From assembly GCF_038096165.1 (NCBI RefSeq), contig NZ_CP151076.1, forward strand, positions 1,364,001-1,428,000: DNA of 64,000 nt. Reading direction: 5' to 3'. Position 1 is the first letter of the stretch. The number at the start of each line of letters is the position of its first letter. The stretch comes from Pseudomonas sp. G.S.17. Lineage in GTDB: Bacteria > Pseudomonadota > Gammaproteobacteria > Pseudomonadales > Pseudomonadaceae. Positions 29,820 to 40,777 of the stretch are shown here, one piece after another. Position numbers and translations under genes: made by a program. Under the pieces are notes generated by a model that saw only the letters and a program-made list of their open reading frames with translations, ran no database searches and was not told where the DNA came from.

Positions 29820-31493
29820 TCAGGCAGCCTTTGCAGCTTCTGCCTGGCTCAACGAACGGTTCAGTGCGCTGAACAGGGCGCGGAAGCTGGCGGTGGTGAT
29901 GTTTTCATCGATGCCCACGCCGTGGATCGCTCGTTCACCGTTCACACGCAGTTCGATGTAGGCAGCGGCTTTGGCCGTGGTGCCTGCGCCGATGGCGTGC
30001 TCGTTGTAGTCCATGATTTCCACGCCCACCGGCAGGCTTGAAACCAGCGCTTCCAGCGCGCCGTTGCCTTTGCCTTTCCAGCGTTGGGTTTCGTCGTTGA
30101 CGCTGACTTCTGCATCCACGGCGCTGGTGTTGTTCTCTTCCTGCAGGCGATGACTGATCAGCGCGTAAGGCTTGTTGGCTTGCAGGTATTCGCGTTTGAA
30201 CAGCGCGTAAATCTGCTGCGCCGACATTTCCAGGCCCAGGCGATCAGTTTCGCCCTGCACGACCTGGCTGAATTCGATCTGCATGCGGCGCGGCAACGAG
30301 ATGCCGTATTCCTGTTCCAGCAAGTAGGTGATGCCGCCTTTGCCGGACTGGCTGTTGACGCGAATCACCGCCTCGTAGCTGCGCCCGATATCTGCCGGGT
30401 CGATTGGCAGGTAAGGCACTTCCCACAATTCGTCCGGTTTCTGCTGGGTGAAACCCTTGCGAATGGCGTCCTGGTGCGAGCCGGAGAACGCGGTGTGGAC
30501 CAGATCGCCCACGTACGGGTGACGCGGGTGAACCGGAATCTGGTTGCACTCTTCAACGACTTTGCGCACGCCGTCGATGTCGGAGAAGTCCAGCTGCGGA
30601 TTGAGGCCCTGGGTGTACATGTTCAACGCCACGGTCACCAGATCCACGTTGCCGGTACGTTCGCCGTTACCGAACAAGCAACCTTCAACACGATCCGCGC
30701 CAGCCATCAGGCCCAGCTCGGTGGCCGCAACGCCAGTGCCACGATCATTGTGGGTGTGCAGGCTGATGATCACGCTGTCACGGCGGCTGATATTGCGGCA
30801 GAACCATTCAATCTGGTCGGCATAGATATTGGGCGTCGCCACTTCAACCGTGGCTGGCAGGTTGAGGATGACTTTGTTCTCAGGCGTCGCGTTCCAGACT
30901 TCGATGACCGCGTCGCAGACTTCCTTGGCAAACTCCAGTTCGGTAGCGCTGAAGGTCTCTGGCGAATATTCGAAAGTCCACTGCGTGTCCGGTTGTTCGG
31001 CAGCGTATTTGACGAACAGCTTGGCCGCACTGACCGCGATCTCTTTGACGCCGGCCTTGTCCTGATTGAAGACGATGCGGCGGAAGGATGGGCTGGTGGC
31101 GTTGTACAAGTGAACGATGGCTTTCTTCGCGCCGCGCAGGGATTCAAAGGTGCGGGCGATCAGGTCTTCACGGCCCTGGGTCAACACCTGGATCGTGGTG
31201 TCATCCGGAATGTGGTCGTCTTCGATCAGGGTGCGAACGAAGTCGAAGTCAGTCTGCGATGCTGCCGGGAACGAAGCTTCGATTTCCTTGACGCCGACGC
31301 TGACCAGCGTCTTCCAGAAGCGCAGCTTCTTGACCGCGTCCATTGGCTCGATCAACGACTGGTTGCCATCACGAAGGTCGGAGCTGCACCAGATCGGCAC
31401 TTCGGTAATGGTTTTTGAAGGCCAGGTGCGATCCGGCAAATCAATAGTCGGGAACGCGCGGTACTTCTTGGACGGGTCTTTGAGCATGGTCAT
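29820..31493 (-). CDS. leuA: 2-isopropylmalate synthase
   Basis: A 557-residue enzyme that condenses acetyl-CoA with 2-oxoisovalerate, the first step of leucine synthesis. The catalytic TIM barrel has [18 protein letters not shown] (metal Asp near residue 44), the metal-binding [12 protein letters not shown] (about 243) and [15 protein letters not shown] (about 272). The C-terminal regulatory domain for leucine feedback runs from about residue 440 ([26 protein letters not shown]). It belongs to the longer proteobacterial class II type. ATG at 31491-31493 ([15 protein letters not shown]) with AAGGATTTCCCC upstream is chosen; the frame remains open for 25 codons above it. Confidence 0.96.
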   Translation of the reverse strand: MTMLKDPSKKYRAFPTIDLPDRTWPSKTITEVPIWCSSDLRDGNQSLIEPMDAVKKLRFWKTLVSVGVKEIEASFPAASQTDFDFVRTLIEDDHIPDDTTIQVLTQGREDLIARTFESLRGAKKAIVHLYNATSPSFRRIVFNQDKAGVKEIAVSAAKLFVKYAAEQPDTQWTFEYSPETFSATELEFAKEVCDAVIEVWNATPENKVILNLPATVEVATPNIYADQIEWFCRNISRRDSVIISLHTHNDRGTGVAATELGLMAGADRVEGCLFGNGERTGNVDLVTVALNMYTQGLNPQLDFSDIDGVRKVVEECNQIPVHPRHPYVGDLVHTAFSGSHQDAIRKGFTQQKPDELWEVPYLPIDPADIGRSYEAVIRVNSQSGKGGITYLLEQEYGISLPRRMQIEFSQVVQGETDRLGLEMSAQQIYALFKREYLQANKPYALISHRLQEENNTSAVDAEVSVNDETQRWKGKGNGALEALVSSLPVGVEIMDYNEHAIGAGTTAKAAAYIELRVNGERAIHGVGIDENITTASFRALFSALNRSLSQAEAAKAA

Positions 31494-31997
31494 GGGGAAA
31501 TCCTTGGGTTCTTGCGGGGCCGGGTAAAGGCGGCCAACCGATAATTCGAAAAGACAGGGGCGAGGCACCGCAATCTAGCTTGGCAGTCGCGCACTGACCA
31601 GGCTGAGACAGCAATGTTGCCGCAACAGAATGAGGGTTTGGGAGGTATTCATGACGTCAACCGTAACCATTGAGGTGAAAGTTGGCAAGCAGTTGGAAAA
31701 AATTGAGAGAAAGTCGCGTTTTCGATGAAAGTCTGTGCTTAAGTAGCGCGTAATTGATGTTTTAAAGGTTTTTATTGCTGAGTCATAAAGCTGGGCGCAA
31801 TTGGAGAGGCGGTGCGGCAGGATTTATTCGGGAAGAGGGCATCAGGCGGTGTGCATGTGCCGATCCTGTGGGAGCGTTCGGAGGTTACGACGGCCGCGAT
31901 GCGGTGTGTCAGGCAGATTGCTATTGCTGCCTCGCGCTGCTCGTAAGCTCCCACATTGGGGGTGTCGCCCAATATGGAATCTCCCGCAGGACCGCAG
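31494..31997. other. Intergenic region upstream of leuA
   Basis: About 500 bp without a supported gene. It should hold the leuA promoter (read on the minus strand), but I see no clear -35/-10 pair and no leucine-rich leader peptide. A degenerate REP-type inverted repeat is listed separately. Confidence 0.5.
31867..31955. repeat. REP-like inverted pair
   Basis: TGTGGGAGC at 31867-31875 and its complement GCTCCCACA at 31947-31955 bracket about 70 bp. The termini match the Pseudomonas REP ends also found at 47093 and 57791, but the interior is diverged. Confidence 0.6.
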
Positions 31998-32837
31998 TCA
32001 AGGCTGAAACGCCCCGATAAATATCGCCGGATCAACCCGTGCATCGTTCAGGCTGACGTTCCAGTGCATGTGCGGCCCCGTCGCGCGGCCGGTAGCACCG
32101 ACTTTGCCCACCACGCCGCCGCGTGCTACCGCGTCGCCGACTTTTACATCGATCTTCGACATGTGGCAGAACATGCTGATGAAACCCTGGCCGTGGTCGA
32201 CGAACACGGTGTTGCCGTTGAAGAAGTAGTTGCCGGTCAGAATCACTTTACCCGCCGCCGGAGATTTGATCGGCGTGCCAGCGGGAACAGCAAAGTCCAG
32301 GCCTGCGTGAGGGTTGCGTTCTTCGCCGTTGAAGAAGCGCCGCACGCCAAACTTGCTCGACAGCGGACCGTTGACCGGCTTGTCCAGCAGCAGATTGCTT
32401 GGAGTGGTGGGTGTGAAGGAGCGGTAGGCGGTGATCTGTTCTGCCAATTCGCCTTCGATGCGTTTCAGGTCGGCAGGATCGGGATTCACCTGACGCTTGT
32501 TCTGCAGCGTGATGTGCTGTTCCGGGTATTTCTTGCTGCCGACACTGAACGCCAGATTGCGGACGCCGCTGGCCTCCCTGATTGCCAACTGCTGTGAGCC
32601 CGGCTTGACGGTCAATGGCACGCCGACAATCGCCAGCCAGCGACTGTCCTGCTCCCGGACCACCAGCACCGGCTTGCCTTGATAGGTGGCTTTCGGCGCC
32701 TGCGCGCCGGTGCCCAGATCGACCACGGCAACGCCGCCGGGCACTGGCTTGTTCAGTAAGCGCGTGATGTAACTGTCGGCCTGGGCGGGCAGGCACAGAA
32801 AAACAGTAAGCAGCGGAGCTAGAAATCGCAGCATCAA
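31998..32837 (-). CDS. M23 family murein endopeptidase, exported
   Basis: A 279-residue protein with a signal peptide (MLRFLAPLLTVFLCLPAQA, cleavage after AQA), an N-terminal beta-rich region (about 30-135) and a C-terminal LytM/M23 domain. Zinc and catalytic residues are visible: H and D in NPHAGLDFAVPAGTPI (about residue 181), and HMHWN after TGRATGP (about 256), with FVDHGQGFISMFCHM between. Enzymes of this type cut peptide cross-links in peptidoglycan in the periplasm. An ATG one codon later could be the start. It is on the same strand as xseA, 3 bp downstream, so probably co-transcribed. Confidence 0.9.
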   Translation of the reverse strand: MMLRFLAPLLTVFLCLPAQADSYITRLLNKPVPGGVAVVDLGTGAQAPKATYQGKPVLVVREQDSRWLAIVGVPLTVKPGSQQLAIREASGVRNLAFSVGSKKYPEQHITLQNKRQVNPDPADLKRIEGELAEQITAYRSFTPTTPSNLLLDKPVNGPLSSKFGVRRFFNGEERNPHAGLDFAVPAGTPIKSPAAGKVILTGNYFFNGNTVFVDHGQGFISMFCHMSKIDVKVGDAVARGGVVGKVGATGRATGPHMHWNVSLNDARVDPAIFIGAFQP

Positions 32838-32840
32838 TAA

Positions 32841-34220
32841 TCAATCCAGAAGAGAAAGGGTGACGGGCGTCAGGTGATTGTCTTCGACCCTGACTTGCAA
32901 TTCGCCTTCACCCAGGCGTGCCGTCAAGCGCTGGCCGGTTTGGGTCTGCGCGGCATTGCGAATCGCGTGGCCGCGCTCGTCGAGCAGAATGCTGTAGCCG
33001 CGACCCAGCGTCGCCAGCGGGCTGACCACGTGCAGGGTTTGCACCTGGCTTTGCAGTTGAAGATGGCGGGTCTTGAGCGTGTCGCGCATGGCTTTGGGCA
33101 AACGTGCGGCCAGCCCGTCCAGGCGCTGACGCAGGAAGGCGAGGGCGCGCCCCGGATGCTGGGCGGCAAGGCGGCTTTCCAGATGAGCGATGCGCACCTG
33201 ACGCTTGTGCATTTGCTGCTCGAAAGCGCGGCGCATACGCATGTCCAGATCATCCAGGCGTTGCGCTTGCTGGCGCAGGCGTTCTCCGGGATGGCGCAGG
33301 CGGCGGGAAATACCTTCCAGGCGCAAACGCTCGCGCATGAGCTTGTCCTGCATGCGACTGACCAGCCGGCGGTGCAGATTGTCCACGCGGCGATGCAGGT
33401 CGCTTGAGTCCGGGGCCAGCAGTTCGGCGGCGGCAGACGGCGTCGGCGCGCGAACGTCAGCCACGAAGTCACTGATGGAAACATCGGTCTCATGCCCGAC
33501 CGCGCTGACAATCGGCGTCACGCAGGCATCGATGGCGCGGGCCACCGCTTCTTCGTTGAAGCACCACAGGTCTTCCAGCGAGCCGCCGCCACGGGCCAGG
33601 ATCAGCGCGTCGAAACCTCGGGCGTCGGCCAGTTTCAGCGCGCGGACGATCTGCGCGATGGCGTCGCGGCCTTGCACGGCCGTGGGAATCAGGGTCAATT
33701 GCACTTGCGGCGCGCGGCGGTGGAACACGCTGATGATGTCGCGAATCACCGCGCCGGTGGGCGAGCTGATAATGCCAATGCGTTGCGGATGCAGCGGAAG
33801 TGCGACCTTGCGTTCGGCACTGAACAGGCCTTCAGCGCTGAGCTTTTCTTTCAGGGCATCGAACGCCAGGCGCAGCGCGCCATCACCGGCAGGCTCCACG
33901 GTATCGAGGATCAGCTGATAGTCGCCACGCCCCTCGAACAGCGAGACCTTGCCGCGCACCTTGACCTGCAAACCGTCCTTGAGCGCCTGGCGAACCCGCG
34001 CCGCACTCTGCCGGAACAGCGCACAACGTACCTGCGCGCCGGAATCCTTCAGGGTGAAGTAGACGTGGCCGGAGGCCGGGCGCGACAGATTGGAGATCTC
34101 GCCCTCGACCCAGATATTGCTGAATACATCCTCCAGCAACACCCGCGCGCGGCCGTTGAGCTGGCTGACAGTAAGGACTTCCCGGTCGAGGCCGAGTCTT
34201 GCGAAGGGGTCTTTGATCAT
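32841..34220 (-). CDS. xseA: Exodeoxyribonuclease VII large subunit
   Basis: A 459-residue protein matching XseA: N-terminal OB-fold (LTVSQLNGRARVLLEDVFSN, WVEGEISNLSRPASGHVYF), catalytic domain with IGIISSPTGAVIRDI, LILARGGGSLEDLWCFNEE and SAVGHETDVSISDFVADVRA, then a long coiled-coil region and a C-terminal beta segment (LGRGYSILLDERGHAIR). With XseB it degrades single-stranded DNA to oligonucleotides. The start at 34220 (MIKDPFARLGLD) matches homologues; two further ATGs lie at 34229 and 34232 in frame. Confidence 0.95.
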   Translation of the reverse strand: MIKDPFARLGLDREVLTVSQLNGRARVLLEDVFSNIWVEGEISNLSRPASGHVYFTLKDSGAQVRCALFRQSAARVRQALKDGLQVKVRGKVSLFEGRGDYQLILDTVEPAGDGALRLAFDALKEKLSAEGLFSAERKVALPLHPQRIGIISSPTGAVIRDIISVFHRRAPQVQLTLIPTAVQGRDAIAQIVRALKLADARGFDALILARGGGSLEDLWCFNEEAVARAIDACVTPIVSAVGHETDVSISDFVADVRAPTPSAAAELLAPDSSDLHRRVDNLHRRLVSRMQDKLMRERLRLEGISRRLRHPGERLRQQAQRLDDLDMRMRRAFEQQMHKRQVRIAHLESRLAAQHPGRALAFLRQRLDGLAARLPKAMRDTLKTRHLQLQSQVQTLHVVSPLATLGRGYSILLDERGHAIRNAAQTQTGQRLTARLGEGELQVRVEDNHLTPVTLSLLD

Positions 34221-34276
34221 GGTGGGCATCATAATGGCAATGCCCGCCCTGCGCACTGTGGAGATACGACTATTCT

Positions 34277-34366
34277 GTAGGACCGGCTTTAGCCGGGAGC
34301 GAGGCGGTATATCCCATGCATTCCCTGAATCAGATACGATGCTCTCCCGGCTAAAGCCGGTCCTGC
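34277..34366. repeat. Inverted repeat of the GTAGGACCGG family
   Basis: The arm at 34277-34300 (starts GTAGGACCGGCTTTAGCCGG) is repeated in inverted form at 34341-34366, each arm itself holding a small hairpin. It is related to the tandem units at 53098-55015, which begin GTAGGACCGGATTTATCCGG. It lies between divergent xseA and the TSUP gene. Confidence 0.75.
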
Positions 34367-34449
34367 GGGCGTGGTAGCGCAGTGCCAGGGATCTATAGAA
34401 GCAGGCAGTTTGTTGCAGCTTGCCAGGTGTTTTTCAGGGAGGAAGTCTG

Positions 34450-35229
34450 GTGGGCAATATCGACATCATCGCCACATTCATGCAGCTGGGCTTGACGCCT
34501 TTCGACTGGCTGCTGATCGAGCTGGGCGTGCTTGCTGCTTATATAGTGTTCGGCATTGCCGGTTTCGGAACGGCGCTGGTGGCCGGGCCGATTCTGATCA
34601 ATTTCATGCCGTTGTCGCGCATCATTCCGTTGCTGGTGATGCTGGATTTCATCGCCGCGTTCGGCAATCTGCTGCCTTCCCGGCAGTCGGTGGTCAAGTC
34701 CGAACTGGTACGCCTGCTGCCTTGCATGGCGGTGGGCTGCACGTTGGGCGTGCTGTTTCTGCTCAACCTCAAATCCGATGTGCTGCTGCTTTTAATGGGG
34801 CTGTTCATCACCGCCTACGCGCTGTACAGCCTGGCGGTGAAAGTGCGGCCAACACAATTGGCGGCGGGCTGGGCGATTCCCATGGGCACCGTCGGCGGGT
34901 TGTTCGGCGCTTTGTTTGGCAGCGGCGGCTTTCTTTACGCGATCTACCTCAACAGTCGGCTGACCGACAAGGCGCAGGTGCGGGCAACCCAGAGCGCGCT
35001 GATCAGCTGTAGCACCATCGTGCGTTTGAGCCTGTTTCTGATTGCCGGTGTCTACGCGCAGATTCCGCTGCTGGTCCTGGCGGTGTGCCTGTTGCCCGCG
35101 ATGGCCGTGGGTTCGTGGATCGGCCGGGCGCTGACCATGAAACTGTCCCGCGAGACTTTCGTGCGGCTGGTGACCTGGTTGGTGCTGGTCAGTGGCGTCG
35201 CGTTGATCGGGCGGTATATGGCTGGCTGA
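34450..35229 (+). CDS. TSUP family membrane transporter (TauE/SafE type)
   Basis: A 259-residue protein of about eight membrane segments (LLIELGVLAAYIVFGIAGFG, LLVMLDFIAAFGNLLP, LLLLMGLFITAYALYSLAV and others) with the TSUP signature FGIAGFGTALVAGP near the start and a second GGLFGALFGSGGFLYAIY half-way. The family exports or imports sulfur compounds or organic anions; the substrate here is unknown. GTG at 34450 is chosen because AGGGAGG lies 7 bases upstream; an in-frame TTG at 34420 is less likely. It is divergent from xseA. Confidence 0.85.
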   Translation: MGNIDIIATFMQLGLTPFDWLLIELGVLAAYIVFGIAGFGTALVAGPILINFMPLSRIIPLLVMLDFIAAFGNLLPSRQSVVKSELVRLLPCMAVGCTLGVLFLLNLKSDVLLLLMGLFITAYALYSLAVKVRPTQLAAGWAIPMGTVGGLFGALFGSGGFLYAIYLNSRLTDKAQVRATQSALISCSTIVRLSLFLIAGVYAQIPLLVLAVCLLPAMAVGSWIGRALTMKLSRETFVRLVTWLVLVSGVALIGRYMAG

Positions 35230-35300
35230 CCGCTGCACTTGACCTGAGGCGACGGGGGATTAAGCTGCCGCACTCGATAAGCCGCTTGTGAAACCTCGCC

Positions 35301-35849
35301 ATGAACAGCCAAAGCATTCTTGTCCCGCAAATTTCCGGTTTTCCCGGACGTGAAGCCAGGGCGCGGTTGATTCTGCGCTGGCTGGTCAAGCTCAATGTGG
35401 TCGAGGCCGAACTGACCACCTGCGGTCGGACCTTCAATAAAATGGCCTACGCCATTGCGCCCGGTGCCCGCGCGGTGGTGGAAAACCCCGAAGCGCTGCC
35501 GTTCGGTCAACCCGTCAACGGCCTGGAGATCGTCACCAAACGCTGCATCTTCACCCCGCTCAATGACTTCGCCGAAGAGGCCGGTTGCCCGGAGTGTCGC
35601 AAGGAAATCGGCGAAGCGTTGTTCGACAGCCTGGAAGAATGGATGCCCGGCCATACCGACAACTTCATCTGCCCCGAATGCGGGCACGAAGACGACATCA
35701 ATGGCTTCCTGTTCCTGCAAGCCTGCGGTTTTTCCAACCTGGGCTTCATCTTCAACAACTGGCTCGATGCGTCGTTCAAACAGAGCTTTCTGGATGACTT
35801 CGCCGAACGTCTGGATCGTCCGCTGTCTTTCGTCAAAGTCCGGCTATAA
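35301..35849 (+). CDS. Conserved hypothetical protein with a four-cysteine zinc-ribbon-like motif
   Basis: A 182-residue protein of unknown function. It has two CPEC knuckles 34 residues apart: GCPECRKE (about 98-101) and ICPECGHED (about 132-135), which would make a zinc ribbon. The N-terminal part (ARLILRWLVKLNVVEAEL) is predicted helical, and the C-terminus ends in an acidic/aromatic stretch (FLQACGFSNLGFIFNNW). No signal peptide or membrane segment. Homologues I recall are Pseudomonas-restricted and sometimes carry misleading transporter names; nothing here looks like an ATPase. It stands alone before guaB. Confidence 0.65.
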   Translation: MNSQSILVPQISGFPGREARARLILRWLVKLNVVEAELTTCGRTFNKMAYAIAPGARAVVENPEALPFGQPVNGLEIVTKRCIFTPLNDFAEEAGCPECRKEIGEALFDSLEEWMPGHTDNFICPECGHEDDINGFLFLQACGFSNLGFIFNNWLDASFKQSFLDDFAERLDRPLSFVKVRL

Positions 35850-35865
35850 ATGCCCTTGATAATAG

Positions 35866-37413
<1,548 letters not shown>

Positions 37414-37515
37414 TCCGGATTGCATCGTGGCTCGCCGCGATGCAACCCAACGAGTTTTATAGCCGGGGCTGTTACGCAGCCCCGTGTCGTTTCTGTTTTT
37501 TGACGAGAATGAGTC

Positions 37516-39093
37516 ATGGCCCTCGACATTCACGCCCACCGCATCCTGATCCTCGACTTCGGTTCCCAGTACACCCAGCTGATCGCCCGCCGCGTGCGTG
37601 AGATCGGCGTGTATTGCGAACTGCATCCGTTCGACATGGACGACGAAGCGATTCGCGCATTCAACCCACGCGGGATCATCCTCGCCGGCGGCCCTGAGTC
37701 CGTACACGAAGCCAACAGTCCCCGTGCGCCGCAAGCAGTGTTCGACCTGAACGTACCGGTTTTCGGTATCTGCTACGGCATGCAAACCATGGCCGAACAA
37801 CTGGGCGGTCGCGTCCAGGGTTCGGACATGCGTGAGTTCGGTTACGCCCGCGTCGACATCGTCGGCAAGAGTCGCGTGCTGGACGGCATTGAAGATCATG
37901 TCGATGCCGATGGCGTCTTCGGTCTGGATGTGTGGATGAGCCACGGTGATAAAGTCACCGAGATTCCTGCAGGTTTCCACATCCTGGCCAGCACCCCGAG
38001 CTGCCCGATTGCCGGTATGGCCGACGACACGCGTGGCTACTACGGCGTGCAGTTCCACCCGGAAGTGACCCATACCAAACAGGGTGGCCGCATCCTGTCG
38101 CGCTTCATCCTCGATATCTGCGGCTGCGAAGCCTTGTGGACGCCGTCGCACATCGCTGAAGACGCCATCGCGCAAGTCCGTGCCCAGGTCGGCACCGACA
38201 ACGTGCTGCTGGGTCTGTCCGGCGGTGTCGATTCGTCCGTGGTTGCCGCGCTGCTGCACAAGGCCATTGGCGATCAGCTGACCTGCGTGTTCGTCGACAA
38301 CGGTCTGTTGCGCTTGCACGAAGGCGAGCAAGTGATGGCCATGTTCGCCGAGAACATGGGCGTCAAAGTGATCCGCGCCAATGCCCAGGACCAGTTCCTG
38401 AACAATCTGGCGGGCGAAAGCGACCCGGAGAAGAAGCGCAAGATCATCGGCCGCACCTTCATCGACGTGTTCGACGCCGAGTCCTGCAAGCTGGACAACA
38501 TCAAGTACCTGGCCCAGGGCACGATTTACCCGGACGTCATCGAGTCGGCTGGCGCGAAAAGCGGCAAGGCTCATGTGATCAAGTCTCACCACAACGTGGG
38601 TGGCTTGCCGGACGAAATGAACCTCAAGCTGGTCGAACCGCTGCGCGAACTGTTCAAGGACGAAGTGCGTCGTCTTGGTCTGGAACTGGGCCTGCCGTAC
38701 GACATGGTTTACCGTCACCCATTCCCGGGCCCGGGCCTGGGCGTGCGGATCCTCGGTGAAGTGAAGAAAGAGTACGCCGACCTGCTGCGTCGCGCGGATC
38801 ACATCTTTATCGAAGAACTGCGCAAGGCCGACTGGTATCACAAAGTCAGCCAGGCGTTCGTGGTGTTCCAGCCGGTCAAATCAGTCGGCGTGGTCGGCGA
38901 TGGCCGTCGTTACGCATGGGTCGTTGCCCTGCGCGCCGTGGAAACCATCGACTTCATGACCGCACGTTGGGCGCACCTGCCTTACGAGCTGCTGGAAACC
39001 GTTTCCGGACGCATCATCAATGAAATCGAAGGCATCTCCCGCGTCACCTACGACGTGTCGAGCAAGCCGCCAGCGACTATTGAGTGGGAGTGA
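37516..39093 (+). CDS. guaA: GMP synthase (glutamine-hydrolysing)
   Basis: GuaA (525 residues) aminates XMP to GMP. The glutaminase domain has the nucleophile Cys in [18 protein letters not shown] (about 86) and the His/Glu pair in [14 protein letters not shown] (about 180). The PP-loop SGGVDSSV (about 235) marks the ATP pyrophosphatase domain, and the C-terminal dimerisation domain ends in the invariant TIEWE. The 3' end (GAGTGGGAGTGA, 39082-39093) is a known att target of genomic islands and has a near-copy at 40719-40730. In the 102-bp guaB-guaA gap a GGGGCTG/CAGCCCC stem before T-rich sequence may modulate read-through. Confidence 0.98.
   Translation: MALDIHAHRILILDFGSQYTQLIARRVREIGVYCELHPFDMDDEAIRAFNPRGIILAGGPESVHEANSPRAPQAVFDLNVPVFGICYGMQTMAEQLGGRVQGSDMREFGYARVDIVGKSRVLDGIEDHVDADGVFGLDVWMSHGDKVTEIPAGFHILASTPSCPIAGMADDTRGYYGVQFHPEVTHTKQGGRILSRFILDICGCEALWTPSHIAEDAIAQVRAQVGTDNVLLGLSGGVDSSVVAALLHKAIGDQLTCVFVDNGLLRLHEGEQVMAMFAENMGVKVIRANAQDQFLNNLAGESDPEKKRKIIGRTFIDVFDAESCKLDNIKYLAQGTIYPDVIESAGAKSGKAHVIKSHHNVGGLPDEMNLKLVEPLRELFKDEVRRLGLELGLPYDMVYRHPFPGPGLGVRILGEVKKEYADLLRRADHIFIEELRKADWYHKVSQAFVVFQPVKSVGVVGDGRRYAWVVALRAVETIDFMTARWAHLPYELLETVSGRIINEIEGISRVTYDVSSKPPATIEWE
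39082..39093 (+). repeat. Putative attL at the guaA 3' end
   Basis: GAGTGGGAGTGA, the last three codons and stop of guaA. It matches GAGTGGGAATGA at 40719-40730 at 11 of 12 bases. Confidence 0.55.
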
Positions 39094-39127
39094 GCCTACG
39101 CCCCCTAAGGGGCCTGTGTTGACTAAC

Positions 39128-39156
39128 AAAAATGCCCGCTGAGTTGCGGGCTTTTT
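39128..39156 (+). terminator. Rho-independent terminator after guaA
   Basis: GCCCGC and GCGGGC (39134-39139, 39146-39151) enclose TGAGTT, with a flanking A run and a following T run. It closes the guaBA unit 35 bp after the stop. Confidence 0.88.
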
Positions 39157-39642
39157 GCATTTGTCACCCACCGAAACTGGCACACCTGTTTAAAGGCTGC
39201 TCAATACGATCACAACCTCAAGGCCGGGATGCGAGACATTTTGGATGTCTACGGTGAGGCCGCCAGGCTGGGTCAAGCTGGGCTCGCTGCTGCCGAGATG
39301 AGCCGCAAGGCCAGCCTTACGGATTAAGGGTTCGCGGCCTTTGAGAGTTCGCACGACAAGACGCCCGCCCGGACAGCGACCTTTGAATGATCGTTCTTTA
39401 TACGAATGTGATTTTGGAGCCGTTACGACATTTGCCTGAGGCCAACGTGATTGAACGTATCGACGCACTACCGCTGCAGACGCTTTTCTGTCAGTAATGA
39501 CTGATGCTAAGCCATGCGCTGGCGTGGCACTGATGCCAACCAGCAAGCGGCGTACGACGCAGTCGACGGCTCGGTGTATCTTGCCTCTCAGTGTGCTACC
39601 GTGTGAGCAGAAATTGATCAAACCGTTTGGGGTACTCAAGTC
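39157..39642. other. Non-coding stretch with a decayed reading frame
   Basis: No intact gene. On the plus strand a coding-like frame runs without start from about 39165 to 39328 (core AQYDHNLKAGMRDILDVYGE, then AAEMSRKASLTD and stop). A minus-strand open frame over 39190-39651 has no recognisable motif. The tail MSRKASLTD faintly recalls starts of DUF4102-type integrases, which would suit a guaA island, but this is weak. Confidence 0.4.
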
Positions 39643-39813
39643 ATGAACCACAAGCTGAACACTTATGGCGTATCCATAGTAGAGCGGCCTAAAGTTAAAG
39701 CCATCAAGAAGCTGGATTTGGGTGGCGAGTCGGGTAAGCAGATCGTTTATTCAGAAACCAAGCTCGTTCTCAGGACTCACAAGAAGACCTTTCAGAAGTT
39801 GGCTGACATGTAA
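39643..39813 (+). CDS. Candidate antitoxin of the Doc module (56 aa)
   Basis: A small basic protein that starts MNHKLNTYGVSIVERPKVKA and ends KKTFQKLADM. Its stop overlaps the toxin start by one base (TAATG), the coupling expected for a toxin-antitoxin pair. It is shorter than Phd of phage P1 (73 aa) and I see no Phd fold signature (no MxxVNxxEAR-like start). The C-terminal half (YSETKLVLRTHKKTFQKLAD) could be the helix that occupies the Doc active site. The assignment rests on position and size; the family is not one I recognise. The ribosome binding site is weak (TTTGGGGTACTCAAGTC). Confidence 0.6.
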   Translation: MNHKLNTYGVSIVERPKVKAIKKLDLGGESGKQIVYSETKLVLRTHKKTFQKLADM

Positions 39814-40211
39814 TGGAATTGATCTTCTTTCCATTTGAACGTGTTATCGAGATAAACACTCAGATCTTGACTACCGAGCCCGGCATGAAGGGGCCGGTAA
39901 ATATCCCGCTTTTACAAGGCGCGCTGGCTCGAATCGACAACGCGATTGCCTATAATGGCCTTGACGATGTATTTGAAATTGCCGCCAAGTACACTGCCAG
40001 TATCGCGCAAGGCCACGCACTGCCTGATGCTAACAAGCGCACCGGGCTTGCAGTCGGCTTGGAGTACCTTTCGCTTAATGATTATGAAATTACCCTAGAT
40101 AATGATTTGATAGCGGATGCCGTTAGGGATTTGGTTATCGGCGATATCAATGAGCATGATTTCGCTGATGTTCTTTACTCCTGTTTCATCGCTTCTCAAA
40201 ATCAGGTTTAG
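39813..40211 (+). CDS. doc: Doc (death-on-curing) family toxin, Fic fold
   Basis: A 132-residue protein with the Doc/Fic motif HALPDANKRTGLAVGLEYL (residues about 68-86), including the catalytic His, the Asp and the NKR anion-binding residues. The Doc-specific context NDYEI and the C-terminal ADVLYSCFIAS helix are present, and the length matches P1 Doc (126 aa). Doc phosphorylates elongation factor EF-Tu and halts translation; this follows from the family. The motif is complete, so the toxin looks active. It is preceded by its candidate antitoxin with a one-base overlap. Base composition is visibly more AT-rich than in flanking core genes, in line with transfer as part of the guaA insert. Confidence 0.85.
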   Translation: MELIFFPFERVIEINTQILTTEPGMKGPVNIPLLQGALARIDNAIAYNGLDDVFEIAAKYTASIAQGHALPDANKRTGLAVGLEYLSLNDYEITLDNDLIADAVRDLVIGDINEHDFADVLYSCFIASQNQV

Positions 40212-40718
40212 CATCAGGAAGGCCGGTCAAATTCACTGGCTCGATTAGCCGCAGTCATGATTAGGTAATAGCAAAGTTTTCCAGGCCGATTCGTCATATG
40301 CAGTTGAACTGCTGGTGAAGTTGTAACTGATGGCCATTCAGATTAATGCCCGCCCGTCCCGGAGCATCAGCTACCGGCTGCCATTGCTATGAGGGAGGCT
40401 GGCTGGGCCTCGTGAGTACTGTTTTTTTTGCGTGGTGATATTCATGGGTCGCTTTTCGTCTGTTGACAACTGATTGTAAATACCCCCCTCTTCGCAGTAA
40501 AAAAGCCCATTTGGTAGTGGGCTTCTATATTGTCTCGATTGAAAAATGAATTATTAAGATTGGGGTTTTTGGTGGGCGCCGAGGCTTTCGATGTGTGAAG
40601 TGGTCAAAGCAGAATCTGTAAAATCCGGCTTTACTAGCTTGGTATTTTTCGTGGTATAGGGAGTAGCGATCACGGTTACTCACTGATTTTTATAGAGATT
40701 AGTTGATTATTGATAATA

Positions 40719-40730
40719 GAGTGGGAATGA
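40719..40730 (+). repeat. Putative attR: near-copy of the guaA 3' end
   Basis: GAGTGGGAATGA differs from the guaA end at a single base, the third position of the last Glu codon (GAA instead of GAG), and still reads EWE-stop in homologous codons. It lies 1,637 bp downstream of the guaA copy and is followed within 50 bp by a terminator much like the one after guaA. Confidence 0.55.
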
Positions 40731-40777
40731 TCGGGCGTCCGGCATTGTCCGGCACCCACTAGCAAGAGATGCCCTGG

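Noticed and set aside
31494..31620. A leucine-rich leader peptide or attenuator for leuA
   Set aside because: I looked for a short ORF with a Leu run and competing hairpins upstream of ATG at 31493 and found none.
37414..37515. A guanine-sensing riboswitch between guaB and guaA
   Set aside because: There is only one GC stem (GGGGCTG/CAGCCCC) and no purine aptamer three-way junction.
39190..39651. A 153-codon minus-strand frame between guaA and the toxin pair
   Set aside because: It overlaps the antitoxin start, has no motif and no start signal, and is opposite a more plausible decayed plus-strand frame.
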